Source: Ureaplasma sp. (lineage in GTDB: Bacteria > Bacillota_I > Bacilli_A > Mycoplasmatales > Mycoplasmoidaceae). From it: DNA of 47,394 bases. Numbering within the stretch: the stretch's first letter is position 1; every line of letters starts with the position of its first letter. Made by a program: the position numbers and the translations under genes. The DNA lies in the NCBI GenBank assembly GCA_020024695.1, contig JAHHTK010000006.1:1-47394 (forward strand), given 5' to 3'. The notes under the pieces are model-generated. The model was given only the letters and a program-made list of their open reading frames with translations. It did not search any database and was not told the DNA's origin. This document shows, piece by piece, positions 19,878 through 30,327 of the stretch.

Positions 19878-22800
19878 ATGCACTGTCAACGTGATATTTT
19901 AAAATTATTTGGAATTTTTAATCAAAAAGAAATTGATTTCTTTGCTTGTTTTGACATGCGTCAAGAATTTCAAGGCCAAGATATTTTATTTATCATTAAG
20001 GTTCCAGAAGGGTTACCAGCCTATGTGTTTGATAAGATTAACCACTTTAATCAAGAACCTAAGGGGATTAAAATATTCATTGAAGTGGATGGCGAAAAGT
20101 GCCGTCACGAATTTCTTTATGAATATTTAAATTTATTTTTAAAGAACCAAAATAATGCTTTATTGAAATCGGTCTTAAAACGCCAAGCCTTTAAGATTAA
20201 AGACCAACAATTGTATTTAGTGTATTGAACTAATGAAGAAAAAGACGCTTGAAGTCGGTATGAAAAAACTTTGTTGGCTTACTTAAATACCAATTTTCAC
20301 TTGCAATTAAAACAAGTGGTTTATGTTGAAGATGCCACCCAACAACAAAACTTGAAGCAACGCCAACAACAAAGTGAGTTTGAACAACAACAAGCCATTT
20401 CGAACTATGAAGCCACCAAACAAAACAAAACCAAAAATTTAAATCCCACCAATTCGTTTAAACAAACTTATCGGTTCCATAAAAAAATCGATGATCCAGC
20501 TGTCAAGATTGGGGAATTAAATTTACAAGATTTAGAAGCTGTAATCCAAGGTCAAATTTTTAAAAAAGATTTAACCATCTTAAAAAATGAAACCTATTTA
20601 TACAAATTCTATTTAACTGATTTTAGTGGGTCTATTATTATCAAAGGCTTTTCAAAAGGTCCCGTGGCTGAATATGATCAATTAAAAGTCGGGGATTGAA
20701 TTAAAACTAAAATTAAATTGAGCCAAGACCGTTTTGAACGCAACAATGTCGTTGGCTCCATTAGCGAATTTATGATGGCCAGCCCTGTTTATCAAGAATC
20801 TGATGATTCACCTAAAAAACGGGTTGAATTATGTACCCACACCAAAATGAGTGCTTATGATGGTTTAATTGATGTTGAACCCTTATTAAAATATTTAGAA
20901 AAATCAGGAATTAAATCAGTCGGAATTACTGATAAAAATAATGTTCAAATTTATCCTGATTTTTCAAGAGCCATTGCCAAACGTGATTTTAAGCCTTTAT
21001 ATGGGTATCAAGTTGAAGTTTTACCAGATAAAATGGATGCTGTTTTAAACCCTACCAGTGATAATATCATGAGTGCTTCCTATGTCATTTTTGACCTTGA
21101 AACCACTGGGTTATATGCTAACACCGATGAAATTATTGAGTTCGGGGGTATTAAATATGAAAATGGCCAAATTGTTGATAGTATGGACATTTTCATTAAA
21201 ACCAAAAAACCAATTGAAGCTCATACCACTAACTTAACTAATATTACAAATGATATGGTTCAAAATGGATTGGAACCTCATGAAGCATTTCAACAAATTC
21301 TTGATTTTATTGGTGATACTGTATTAGTTGCTCATAACGGGATTAACTTTGACTTTAATTTCTTAAATGTCAAATTAATTGAACACGGTTTTAAACCTTT
21401 AACAAATGTAATGGTGGATACCTTAATCATTTCACGGGCAATTAATAGTGACTTTAGTATTCACTCGTTAGGCCATTTGTGTCGGAAATTCAAAATTGAT
21501 TATGATGATAGTGTTGCTCACCGTGCTAATTATGACGCTGATGTTTTATTCAAACTTTATAAAGTCATGATGTCTAAAATGGCGGAATTAGGAATCTATA
21601 ATTTTGATCAAATTAACCCTAACATCAAAAATAGTGCCTTGAAAGCTAAAACCTTTGGTGATGACATTTTAATTTATGTTAAAAACCAAGCCGGAATTCA
21701 CGATTTATATGAATTGGTCAGCATCGCTTCAACCACGAATTTTTATAAACGTCCAACCTTAACTTGAGATTTAATTAATCAAAAACGCCAAAATTTATTA
21801 ATTGCAAACGCTCCTGTTGATGGCCAAATTTTTGAAGATAGTTTACGCTATGATGAAAAAACTTGTCTTGAAAATATGCACCACTATGATTTCATCACCA
21901 TTGCTCCAAGCCAATCATTTATGCATTTAATTGATGACCATCGGTTAACTTATGATGATTATAAATACGGAATTTTTAAGATTTTAAAATTAGCTCACCA
22001 AAGTCATAAATTAGTGTGTGCGTCTAGTGACCCATATTATTTATTTGAATATGAAAAAAACTACCATGATGTGTATGTTTTTACGCCAGGGTTAAACGGC
22101 AAGAAACACCGTTTCTATAAATATGACACCCACCCTGACCAACATTTCTGAACTGGTTTAGAAATGGAACATGCTTTTGATTTTATTCCTGATAAACAAT
22201 TGGTTGATCAAATTATTTATGACAACCCTCAAGCAATTGTTGATAGTGTGGCTGACAACATTCAACCGTTACAAAATAAATTATTTGCTCCTGAAATTGA
22301 AGGGGTTAATGAAAAAGTAACTGAGTATGTTTATCAAACCGCTCATGAAATTTATGGGGAAAATTTACCTCAAATTGTCACTGATCGGATTGAAAAAGAA
22401 TTGAATGCCATCATTGGTAACGGTTATGCTGTTGTTTATTGAATTTCGCACTTATTAGTAAAAGAAAGTTTATCTGATGGCTATGTCGTTGGGTCACGGG
22501 GATCGGTTGGTTCGTCTTTAGTGGCAACATTATTAAATATTACTGATGTTAACCCATTACCTGCCCATTATTTATGTAAAAAGTGCCACTATGTAGAATT
22601 TACTAATCAAGAAGATGGGTTTGACTTACCAGCCAAAAAATGTCCTTGTTGTAACAATGATTTATACGGGGAAGGTCACTCAATTCCATTTGAAACCTTT
22701 TTAGGTTTTAAAGGAGATAAGGTCCCAGATATTGATTTAAACTTCTCAGGGGTTTATCAACCTCAAGCCCATAACTTTATTAAAAAGATGTTTGGTCCAA

Positions 22801-24188
22801 CCCACGCTTTCCGTGCGGGAACAATTGCGACCGTGGCCGAAAAAACCTCATTTGGGTATGTCAAAAATTATTTTGATGCTCAAAATAGTGATTTATTATT
22901 AAATGATGCTGAAATTGAACGTTATGCTGCTAGTTGTTTGAACGTGAAAAGAACCACTGGACAACACCCAGGGGGAATTGTGGTAGTTCCAAGTGATAAA
23001 AGTATTTATGACTTTACTCCTTATAACTATCCAGCTGATGATTCAAGTCAAGATTGATTTACAACCCACTTTGCGTTTGAAGCCATTCATGATAACTTGT
23101 TAAAATTTGATATTTTAGGTCACGATAATCCAACAGCTTTAAAAATGTTAAAAGACTTGACAGGGCTTGATGAAAAAGATATTCCAAACCAAGATGATCA
23201 AGTTATGGCACTGTTTAGAAGTTGTGAACCTTTAAATATTAATCCTGAAGACATCTTAGGTGAAAAAACAGGGGCGTTAAGCTTACCTGAATTTGGTACC
23301 CCTTTCGTTAGAGGGATGTTAGATGATACCCAACCCCAACACTTTGCTGACTTAGTGCGGATTTCTGGGTTAAGTCATGGGACTGATGTTTGATTAAACA
23401 ACGCCCAAACCTTAATTCAAAATGGCCACACCCTTGAAAACGTCATTGGTTGTCGGGACGACATTATGGTATATTTATTAAGTCAAAATGTGCCACCTTC
23501 TAAAGCCTTTTCAATTATGGAAGATGTCCGTAAGGGAAAACAAATTAAAAAAGATGATGAAGCCTTATTACGAGAATATAAGATTCCTGAATGATGGATT
23601 GAATCAGCTAATAAAATTAAATACATGTTCCCGAAAGCCCATGCTACAGCCTATGTTATCCACGCTTGAAAGTTTGCTTATTATAAACTTTATTATCCAT
23701 TAGAATATTATGCAAGTTGGTTTAGTATTCGACCAGATGCTTTTGATTTAGAAATTATGGTTTTAAGTCATAGTCAAATCAAACTTAAATTAGAAGAATT
23801 GATTAAAATGAACAATAACCCTAACTGAAAAGGGGCTTTAAGTAATAAACAAAAAGATTTAATTCCTGTGCTAGAAATTTTATTAGAAATGAAAGCTCGT
23901 CACATTGAATTCTTACAAGTAGACTTAAACCGTTCTCAATCAACTGAATTTGTCATTGATTATGAAAGAAACGCCATTATTGCTCCCTTTGTCTGTATTG
24001 ATTCATTAGGAGAAGCGGTGGCTGAAAGTATCATTATTGCTCGGAATGAACGTCCTTTTACTTCCCAAGAAGATTTAAGTAAACGGACCAAATTAACTAA
24101 ACAACACTTTGAAATGATGGAAAAATTAGGAATCTTAAAAGATTTACCAAAAAATGACCAAGTCTCTTTATTTGATGATTTATTTTAA
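19878..24188 (+). CDS. polC: DNA polymerase III alpha subunit, PolC type
   Basis: 1436 residues, almost the length of B. subtilis PolC, from ATG 19878 with AAAGGGG 5 nt upstream. PolC is the Gram-positive replicative polymerase with built-in 3'-5' proofreading. In order: N-terminal region with a Gln-rich stretch (about 150-175), OB domain (about 215-300), PHP domain split by the exonuclease, DnaQ-type exonuclease with FDLETTG (Asp 406, Glu 408), VAHNGINFDFNF (about 483) and HRANYDAD (about 548), polymerase GSRGSVGSS (about 872), a four-Cys zinc finger CKKC...CPCC (about 897-922), PDIDLNF (about 950, catalytic aspartates), and fingers/tau-binding C-terminus. The PHP metal site is eroded: LCTHTKMS replaces the usual HLHTxMS, and ITDKNN replaces TDH. 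Many TGA Trp codons. A membrane protein follows at once. Confidence 0.97.
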
Positions 24189-24208
24189 TAAAATTAAAAG
24201 CAAAGGAT

Positions 24209-25030
24209 ATGGTCATTCATCAACAAGCTATTGCTTGAAATAACACTAATATTGATTACATAACTAAAAAGACATTAAAGGTGTTTAAACTTTGATGTGT
24301 TTTTAGTTTTTGTTTTTCGGGGTTAGTTTTTTTGTTTGGGTTAGCGTGGGTGAGTTTATCCATTTATAGTGATGTGAATGTGAAACCAGATCAAAGCGAT
24401 TATCAGCTTTATTGAGACTGGTGCAAATATTTGTTGATTATGACGTTTGGGTTTAATATTCCAAGTGTTGTTTTCAATTTAATGATGTTCATTAAAAGTC
24501 ATAAGATACCTCACCAAGCAGTGAAGAAATTGTATTTTGATTTAACATTATGTGGGTTTGTGTGACAAACATTTAGTTTGTTTCTTGGGGTTGTTTATGA
24601 TGTATTAATTTACCAAAAATCCCAATATATTTTGAACTATCCTGTGGTATTTGATAACCAACAATTAAAGGTTCAAAATTTAAATCATGCGACCATTAAA
24701 AACGAACTGAAAAGTTCTCTCAAATATACTTTTGTGTCCAATAATGAACTAGATTATCAAATTAAAGCCTTGGTATTTAAACCGAAACAAAAAACCATTC
24801 AAATCCAAATTTTTAGCCTTATCAATTATTTAAAACTAGATGTTAACCTACCAAATCTTTATCAAACACAGTTTTTAATTGAAACAAAGAATTTAGTCCC
24901 AATTGTCCATCATGTTTATTTAGATCCTAAACAAAGAATTGTGAAAATTCAATATTTAGCTTATCAAAATACTTGTTTTGAAAACCATGAAAATTTTATG
25001 GAACAAGTGATTGTGTTGCCTCAAATTTAA
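24209..25030 (+). CDS. Membrane protein, unknown function
   Basis: 273 residues from ATG 24209, with AAAGGA directly upstream at a very short spacing, 20 nt after the polC stop, so it is probably co-transcribed with polC. Three hydrophobic helices lie at about 28-55 (CVFSFCFSGLVFLFGLAWVSL), 70-92 (YLLIMTFGFNIPSVVFNLMMF) and 108-130 (LCGFVWQTFSLFLGVVYDVL). They are followed by a soluble C-terminal half of about 140 residues rich in beta-type segments (VVFDNQQLKVQNLNH, TIQIQIFSLINYLKL, RIVKIQYLAYQN). Seven Trp codons are TGA, most in the membrane part. No family recognised. Confidence 0.75.
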
Positions 25031-25231
25031 GATAATCTTAACTAAAAAACCAACCCCAGATTAATTTACACATAAAAGTTAATGAAATAAATTTTAGCTA
25101 GTGATGATGACTTGTTTTCACAACTGCATAATTTGTTTATTAGAAGTCAAAAACAACCCGATTTTAATCGCTATAAATATTTTGGCTAAAAATTTTTATG
25201 TAAAAAAAGCTACTCAATAGATATTAAAACT
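25031..25231. other. Noncoding stretch after the polC operon
   Basis: Very AT-rich, stops in all frames, no convincing promoter, hairpin or ribosome binding site. Together with the elements annotated to 25598 it makes the longest noncoding region in the window (568 nt). Confidence 0.5.
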
Positions 25232-25274
25232 AAATCAAGGCTAAAAAATTCCAAAATTTAGTCCTTGATTTTTT
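25232..25274 (+). terminator. Rho-independent terminator
   Basis: AAATCAAGGCTAAA (25232-25245) pairs with TTTAGTCCTTGATTT (25257-25271), with one bulged T, then TTT. It probably ends the polC-membrane protein transcript and isolates the structured element that follows. Confidence 0.75.
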
Positions 25275-25346
25275 AAAATTTATTAGATAATTTAAACGTT
25301 TATCAAAATCAGATATTTTTTAATACACGTGATAAACTCGAATTTT

Positions 25347-25500
25347 CAGCCGAACTACTATGACAAAACCTAAAGTAGTTTAAGTTGATCAGATGCTTCC
25401 AACTAAAACATTGGGAAGTTTCGTAGCACAACGCAGGCAGAAGGACTGTCGGCTAAAGTGTACATTTGAGTCGGATTTGTTTTCCTGACTCCCAAGTTAA
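25347..25500 (+). ncRNA. Unidentified structured RNA element / candidate cis-regulatory leader
   Basis: A GC-richer island inside AT-rich noncoding DNA, directly upstream of the BMP gene. By eye it folds into a multibranch shape: a closing stem AGCCGA (25348-25353)/TCGGCT (25449-25454); inside it a hairpin AACTACT (25353-25359)/AGTAGTT (25374-25380), sharing one base with the closing stem; a hairpin CTTCC (25396-25400)/GGAAG (25414-25418); and a small GGCAG/CTGTC hairpin (25436-25450) that competes with the closing stem. Beyond it lies GAGTC/GACTC (about 25468-25490). A terminator-like hairpin follows at 25519, then a ribosome binding site and the gene. It does not match the guanine/deoxyguanosine, TPP, SAM, c-di-GMP, T-box, tmRNA, SRP or RNase P consensus as I know them. 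It could instead be an independent small RNA. Confidence 0.5.
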
Positions 25501-25518
25501 ATTTATTCAGATAACTTT

Positions 25519-25544
25519 CATTTTGATTGCCAAAATGCTTTTTT
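25519..25544 (+). terminator. Terminator-like hairpin before the BMP gene
   Basis: CATTTTG (25519-25525) and CAAAATG (25531-25537), loop ATTGC, then CTTTTTT. It stands 55 nt before the start codon. It lies inside a larger fold, GATAAC (25510-25515)/GTTATT (25545-25550) and TTTATTCA (25502-25509)/TGAATAAA (25559-25566). The position fits a leader attenuator, or the 3' end of a small RNA. Confidence 0.6.
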
Positions 25545-25598
25545 GTTATTACCTTTTTTGAATAAATTAACTTTATTTCATAAGGGAGATAAGCAATT

Positions 25599-27146
25599 AT
25601 GTTGAAAAACGTAAAAACTATTAATTTAATTAAAATTATTTCAGGATCTATCGGGGCAGTAGCGATTGCTGCTGGGATTGGACTAGGTTATCACTATTCC
25701 AATGCCTCTAACCCTTACAATAATTTTTATAAGCGTCCTACTAATTTTGGGGATTCTTCACTACAATTAAGCTACCAAGCAGCCGTTCGTAATGGGGCTG
25801 ATGTCCTAGTAGGTACTGGGTTCACTCACAACTCAATTATGAGTACAATTAATAAAAATAGTGAGTTCCAACACACTGGATTTTTAGGGGTTGACGTTAA
25901 CTTTACTGGTGTTAACGGGTGAAATGTGGCCACTGTTAACTTCCGTACGGAACAAAGCGGGTTTTTAGCAGCGATTGTCTCAGCTGAATATTTAAACCAA
26001 AACCAAGACTTCTTTTTAGATAATAAAGACGATGTTCTTTCTTATTCTGCTTGAGGCGGTATGCCTGGGCAATCAGTAGACTCTTATTTATCAGGTTTCC
26101 AACAAGGGATTATTTATTTTAATGAAAAAATCCTACCATTATTAAAACAAAACAACGTGAAAACTGATGAAGGCCATAATTATCAAGAAATTTATTTAGC
26201 ATTTCCAAATAAATTTTATGCAGGAGGTTTTGGTATCGGTGATGCAAACGATATTATTGATGTAATCGCCACTGGAAACTGTCTTTTAATGAATCCAAAC
26301 GGAACTAAATTACCAAGCGAACGCCATGTTCGCCCTAAGATTGTGTTCCCTGTAGCTGGACCACAAACAGCCACAATGGTTAATAAGGTTTATGTTGATC
26401 ATTTAAGAATGGCGGTTGTAGGTGTTGACACTCCAATGGAAACAGACCCTATGACCACTAAGAACTTTGATTTTAAGAACAATAAATACCCAAAAATCAA
26501 TGGTCAAGCATGTCGCTCAATTATTCCTTTTAGTGCAGTTAAAGATATGAAAAATGCTACTGCAGGGATTTTAAATAACATTGTTAATGGAACCGTTCGT
26601 GAAAGTAGCAATGGTTATGGTGGGTTAGGTTGATACTCTGTTGGGGATATTAAAAACCAAGGGGCTGGTATTTCTGAAGATGGCTACCAAAGTTTAGTCA
26701 ACGTAATGGTTAAAGCTCACTTATTAGATAAAGAACATGCTACTTATGATGGAGCAAAAGAATATTTTAGTAATACTTATGACATTAGTGATGCTAAGAA
26801 CTTAACATGTGATGTTATTGAAGGTAAAAATGGTGAAAGTCATCAATACATTCCATTGAGATCTTCAGGATTATTAATTGAAAAGAAACCAAATGAAACT
26901 GATATGGAATTTGAAACCCGAAAAGTTCAATTTGAGAAGAACTGTGATGTGTTTAGTCAGTTTTTAGGTAATAAGATGACTGCTCTTAAAAACAAAGACA
27001 ACAAGAGTGAATTCCAAAACTCAGTTAAGATTGTTTTATCAACTCCGACCTCAATCTTATTTGACCATTCATTCTCAGAATCAGGCTATCTTAGCCTTTG
27101 CAAATTCTATGAAGATCAAGGTTGCCCAATTCCAAGTATAAAATAA
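25599..27146 (+). CDS. BMP/PnrA-family substrate-binding surface protein
   Basis: 515 residues from ATG 25599 with AAGGGAG upstream. The central part matches basic membrane protein/PnrA substrate-binding proteins: a stretch ADVLVGTGFTHNS (about 68-80), FRTEQSGFLAAIVSAEYL (about 116-133) as the family hinge motif, and GGMPGQSVDSYLSGFQQGI (about 152-170). These proteins bind purine nucleosides for an ABC importer (BmpA/NupA type in other mycoplasmas). The N-terminal hydrophobic segment (IIKIISGSIGAVAIAAG region, about 10-33) has no lipobox Cys, so it is anchored by an uncleaved helix or processed by signal peptidase I rather than lipidated. The length exceeds the usual 350, with extra C-terminal sequence. 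The ATPase and permease genes are not adjacent. Confidence 0.8.
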
Positions 27147-27150
27147 AAAC

Positions 27151-27182
27151 AACCTCACTAGGAAATCCTGGTGAGGTTTTGC
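27151..27182 (+). terminator. Terminator of the BMP gene
   Basis: AACCTCAC (27151-27158) pairs with GTGAGGTT (27171-27178), with an inner AGGA/TCCT, then TTG. It begins 5 nt after the stop codon. Confidence 0.85.
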
Positions 27183-27204
27183 TTTGACTAGGCGATCAAG
27201 GACA

Positions 27205-27245
27205 TTTAAAAACTCTTTTATCCTAGCGACAGGAATAAAAGAGTT
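27205..27245 (-). terminator. Third hairpin downstream of tRNA-Asp
   Basis: AACTCTTTTAT with CCT (27211-27224) pairs with AGGAATAAAAGAGTT (27231-27245), with one bulge. On the minus strand it is followed by TTTTTAAATG, as expected of a terminator in the tRNA direction. On plus no T-run follows. Confidence 0.65.
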
Positions 27246-27263
27246 ATGCCCAGTATCTCAGTA

Positions 27264-27291
27264 ATAAAAAATTTCAACCTTGGGTTGAAAT
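27264..27291 (-). terminator. Second hairpin downstream of tRNA-Asp
   Basis: ATTTCAACC (27271-27279) and GGTTGAAAT (27283-27291), a 9-bp stem with a 3-nt loop; on minus TTTTTATT follows. The best placed minus-strand terminator after the tRNA. Confidence 0.75.
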
Positions 27292-27300
27292 CCGAACAAT

Positions 27301-27323
27301 TTAAAAACCTTTAGGGTTTTTAA
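27301..27323 (-). terminator. First hairpin downstream of tRNA-Asp
   Basis: TTAAAAACC (27301-27309) and GGTTTTTAA (27315-27323), a 9-bp stem only 9 nt past the tRNA 3' end. The stem itself ends in U-rich sequence on the minus strand. It may terminate or mark the 3' end for processing. Confidence 0.55.
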
Positions 27324-27331
27324 CTTCATCA

Positions 27332-27406
27332 TGGCGGTCCCAACGGGAGTCAAACCCGTATCACTCCCGTGACAGGGGAGTATAATAATCGCTATACCAT
27401 GGGACC
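27332..27406 (-). tRNA. trnD: tRNA-Asp (anticodon GUC)
   Basis: 75 nt with encoded CCA (27334-27332). Acceptor GGTCCCA/TGGGACC, 7 bp, discriminator G; D-stem GTAT/TTAT with a G10-U25 wobble; anticodon stem CTCCC/GGGAG, loop CTGTCAC giving anticodon GTC; T-stem ACGGG/CCCGT, loop TTTGACT. The discriminator G and the G34-U35-C36 anticodon are the aspartate identity set. The D-loop reads AGCGATTA and the T-loop TTTGACT, so positions 19 and 56 appear to be A and U instead of the near-universal G and C. It lies alone, 100 nt after the cyclo-ligase-like gene on the same strand. Confidence 0.95.
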
Positions 27407-27505
27407 GTGCTGAAGAGCTCTCAATGCAATTATTATTTGAATTACAAAATATAGTATATCATACCGAGCATTATTTTGCAAAAATATTGGTTAAATTTAG
27501 CTAAA

Positions 27506-28126
27506 TTATTTTTTGACTAAATCGTTAGCAAACAGAATTTGATCACAAATTAAGAACTTAGTTTGAGGATTAGTTGCTAATCAGGCTCAAGAAGGATTAG
27601 ATTTTAAAAGGTTTTCATACCCGATTCCAACTAAATATTGGGATTGAACATTAGTAATCTTTGAATAGTCTTTTAAAGCATAATAATAGGCCATTTTCTT
27701 CTTGGCAAAATAAACTGGCACCAATAATAAATCAAGTTTTGGATCAGCACAATATTCCATTTTATCTTTTTCAAATTCTAAATGAACATAACTATCTTGG
27801 TGACTTGTTTGGTAACATAAATTATGAATTTGATAAAACTTAAAACTTTGGTGGTCAGGTTCATAATGATACACATAAACTTGAAGATTTTGGTCAAGGG
27901 CCCATTGCATTAATCCTAATGTGTTGATTTGATCAGGTTCATGTAAGTAAATCCCTAACGAATGAATGTTATGGCTCGTAATCAAATCCATTAAAACCTT
28001 AGTTAGTTCATGACAAGCATGAAATTGGTCTTGTATAGGATAGTGAAAAAGATAGGTTTGATTTAAGTTATCAAAACTATCTTGATAGTGTAATTTGGTT
28101 TTGGTTAATTTCTTTTTTAATCACAT
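27506..28126 (-). CDS. 5-formyltetrahydrofolate cyclo-ligase-like protein, degenerate
   Basis: 206 residues from ATG 28126, 2 nt after the pcrA stop. Size and plan fit the MTHFS family, which turns 5-formyl-THF into methenyl-THF with ATP: a basic N-terminal helix WLKKKLTKTKLHY, a first strand IHSLGIYLHEPDQINT (about 53-68) like the family YxPxxxEVDT region, and DLLLVPVYFAKKKMAYYYALKDY (split across about 133-155) where the family has the ATP loop LLVPGxAFDxxGxRLGxGxGYYDR. That glycine-rich loop is not preserved; MAYYYALKD stands in for GYYDR. A final VGIGY...CDQILFAND matches the end of the fold. In M. genitalium the helicase pcrA is likewise next to a cyclo-ligase gene, which supports the call. 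It may have reduced or altered activity. Three TGA Trp codons. Confidence 0.6.
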
Positions 28127-28128
28127 AA

Positions 28129-30327
28129 CTAACTTAAAGAACGCTTAATACTTTTATGATTGAAAACAATGTTTTTAACTCCGAACCGATGGTCAAAACG
28201 AATTTCAAGGACATCTTCACGCATGCCAATCACTAAGCCTAAGCCATATAAAGTATGGACGACTTGATCACCAACTTTATAGTCATTGACTGCTCCTTGC
28301 ACAAAGTATTTTTCATCCTTACGAACATCGTATTGGGTGGAATCAAAGAACTCTAAGTCAAGGTTGGAACGAACTCGCATATTCGGTTTAGTAGCATAAT
28401 TTAAGTTATCATTGCCAATGTCACCTAAGAAACTGCTTGGACGGTTTTCAGCCTGTAATCTTGGTGAATAATCCGTGTTGCAACTAATAGCTAGACGTTC
28501 TTTGGCACGGGTTAAGGCCACATAAGCAATTCTGCGTTCTTCTTGTAAGGATTCAGAATTATCATTTTTCTTGCTTGGAAAAATGCCTTCAATAAACCCA
28601 ACGATAAACACATAGTTAAATTCCAATCCCTTTGAAGTATGGACGGTCATTAAATTAATGGTATCTTTATTATTGTTTTTATCATCACTAGAAATAAATA
28701 AGGTAATGTCTTGTAAATATTTTCGTAAGGTTCAGTCAGGATTTCTTTCCATATAAACTGTCATAGCATTTAATAATTCTTCAATGTATTCCAGTTTGTT
28801 TTCACTATTTTGTTTATCCATGTGTTCTAAATGTTGTTGGTAACCAATCGCTTTCATAACCGTTACGACTAATTTATCTAACCGTAAATCTTTTTGTTCT
28901 TCTAATTCATGAATTAATTCAACAAAAGAAGCGACTGCCTTTTTTTGGCTTGGAGTTAAGAAAGGGTTTTCTTGATATTGTTCACAAGCAGTTCAGAAAC
29001 TTAATTGGTTGTCATGAGCGTAAGATAAAATTCCTTGCACAGCCACATCTGAAATCCGTCTTGACGGAGTATTAATAATCCGACGTAAAGAAATTTCATC
29101 GTGGTTAGCAATCGCTGAAAGATAGGCTAACATGTCTTTAATTTCTGTACGTTGGTAGAATTTAAACCCCCCATAAATTGTATAGCGAAAATTATATTGA
29201 ACTAACGCTTGTTCAATTGGACGGGATAAATAGTTTGAACGGTATAAAATAGCAATTTCGTTATTTTGCACCCCATTTAATTTAAGTTTTTCAATTTCTC
29301 TTGCCACTCATAAAGCTTCATTATCAGCTGAAACCCCAACATAAACTAAAGGTTTGTCACCAGTGACATTATTAGCAGCAATTAAATCTTTATGGATCCG
29401 ATTAGTATTCTTAGCAATCAATTTATTAGCCGCATTTAAAATAGCTTGATTGGAACGATAATTTCGGTTTAAAATGATAACCTGACAGTTGGGATATTCA
29501 AAATTGAAGTTATTAATAATACTTTGCTTAGCTCCCCGTCAAGTATAAATAGTTTGGTCAGGGTCCCCAACCACAAATAAGTTATTGTTTTCATTGACTA
29601 ATAATTTGACCAATTGATATTGAATATCATTGGTGTCTTGAAACTCATCAACTAAAACATAATCAAACCGATGTGATCAATATTGGCGGGCTTCTTCATG
29701 ACTTGATAATAACTCATAAGTTAAAGTCAAAATATCATTGAAATCTAATAAGTTCAAGGTTTCACAACGTTGTAAATATTGTTCATAAATATTTCAAAAA
29801 ATAGCCGCTTGTTTGTTAGAAACTAAGCCTGAATTAAGAAATCAATTAGCTTCAAGGAATTTGTCTTTAGTAATATGATAAGTTTTGATTTTATCAATTA
29901 AACTTACGGCATTTTTATAACTTAAATCCTTCACACTGAAGTGGTTGGTTTCATATAAATCTTTTAATAAAACCGTCGCTTCTTCATCATCAATAATTTT
30001 AAAGTTGGGATTACGGTCTAAAACATGTATATCTTGACGCAAGATTTTGATACAAATCCCATGGAAGGTGCCAATTCAATCTAAGTGCATATTGACTAAT
30101 TTACTGACCCGTTCATTCATTTCGAGAGCCGCTTTATTAGTAAAAGTGATGGCTAAAATTCTGTCGGGATTAAATTGTTCGTGTTCAATTAAATAAGCAA
30201 TCCGTTTAGTTAAAACACTGGTTTTTCCAGTGCCTGCTCCAGCGACTACTAAAATGGGTCCCATTGAAGCGGTAACGGCTTGGTATTGTTCTGGATTTAA
30301 ATTATCTAAATTAAGCTTGTCGGTCAT
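28129..30327 (-). CDS. pcrA: ATP-dependent DNA helicase PcrA/UvrD
   Basis: 732 residues, the usual PcrA length, from ATG 30327 with GGGAG upstream. This SF1 3'-5' helicase works in nucleotide-excision repair and in clearing replication blocks. Q-motif LNLDNLNPEQYQAV (5-18), motif I GAGTGKT (30-36), motif Ia AITFTNKAALEM (about 63-74), motif II/III region VVGDPDQTIYTWRGA (about 255-269), motif IV ILYRSNYLSRPIEQAL (about 360), motif V VHTSKGLEFNYVFI (about 562-575), motif VI VALTRAKERLAISC (about 605-618). The C-terminal tail (YKVGDQVVHTLYGLGLVIGM) is the RNA-polymerase-binding Tudor-like region seen in PcrA. The start overlaps the RDD gene by 17 nt; the stop is TAG, 2 nt before the next gene. 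TGA is used for several Trp codons, including in motif III. Confidence 0.96.

Noticed and set aside
25347..25500. Purine/deoxyguanosine riboswitch, T-box, tmRNA, SRP RNA or RNase P RNA
   Set aside because: None of the conserved core strings or spacing I know for these RNAs is present on either strand, so the element is left unnamed.
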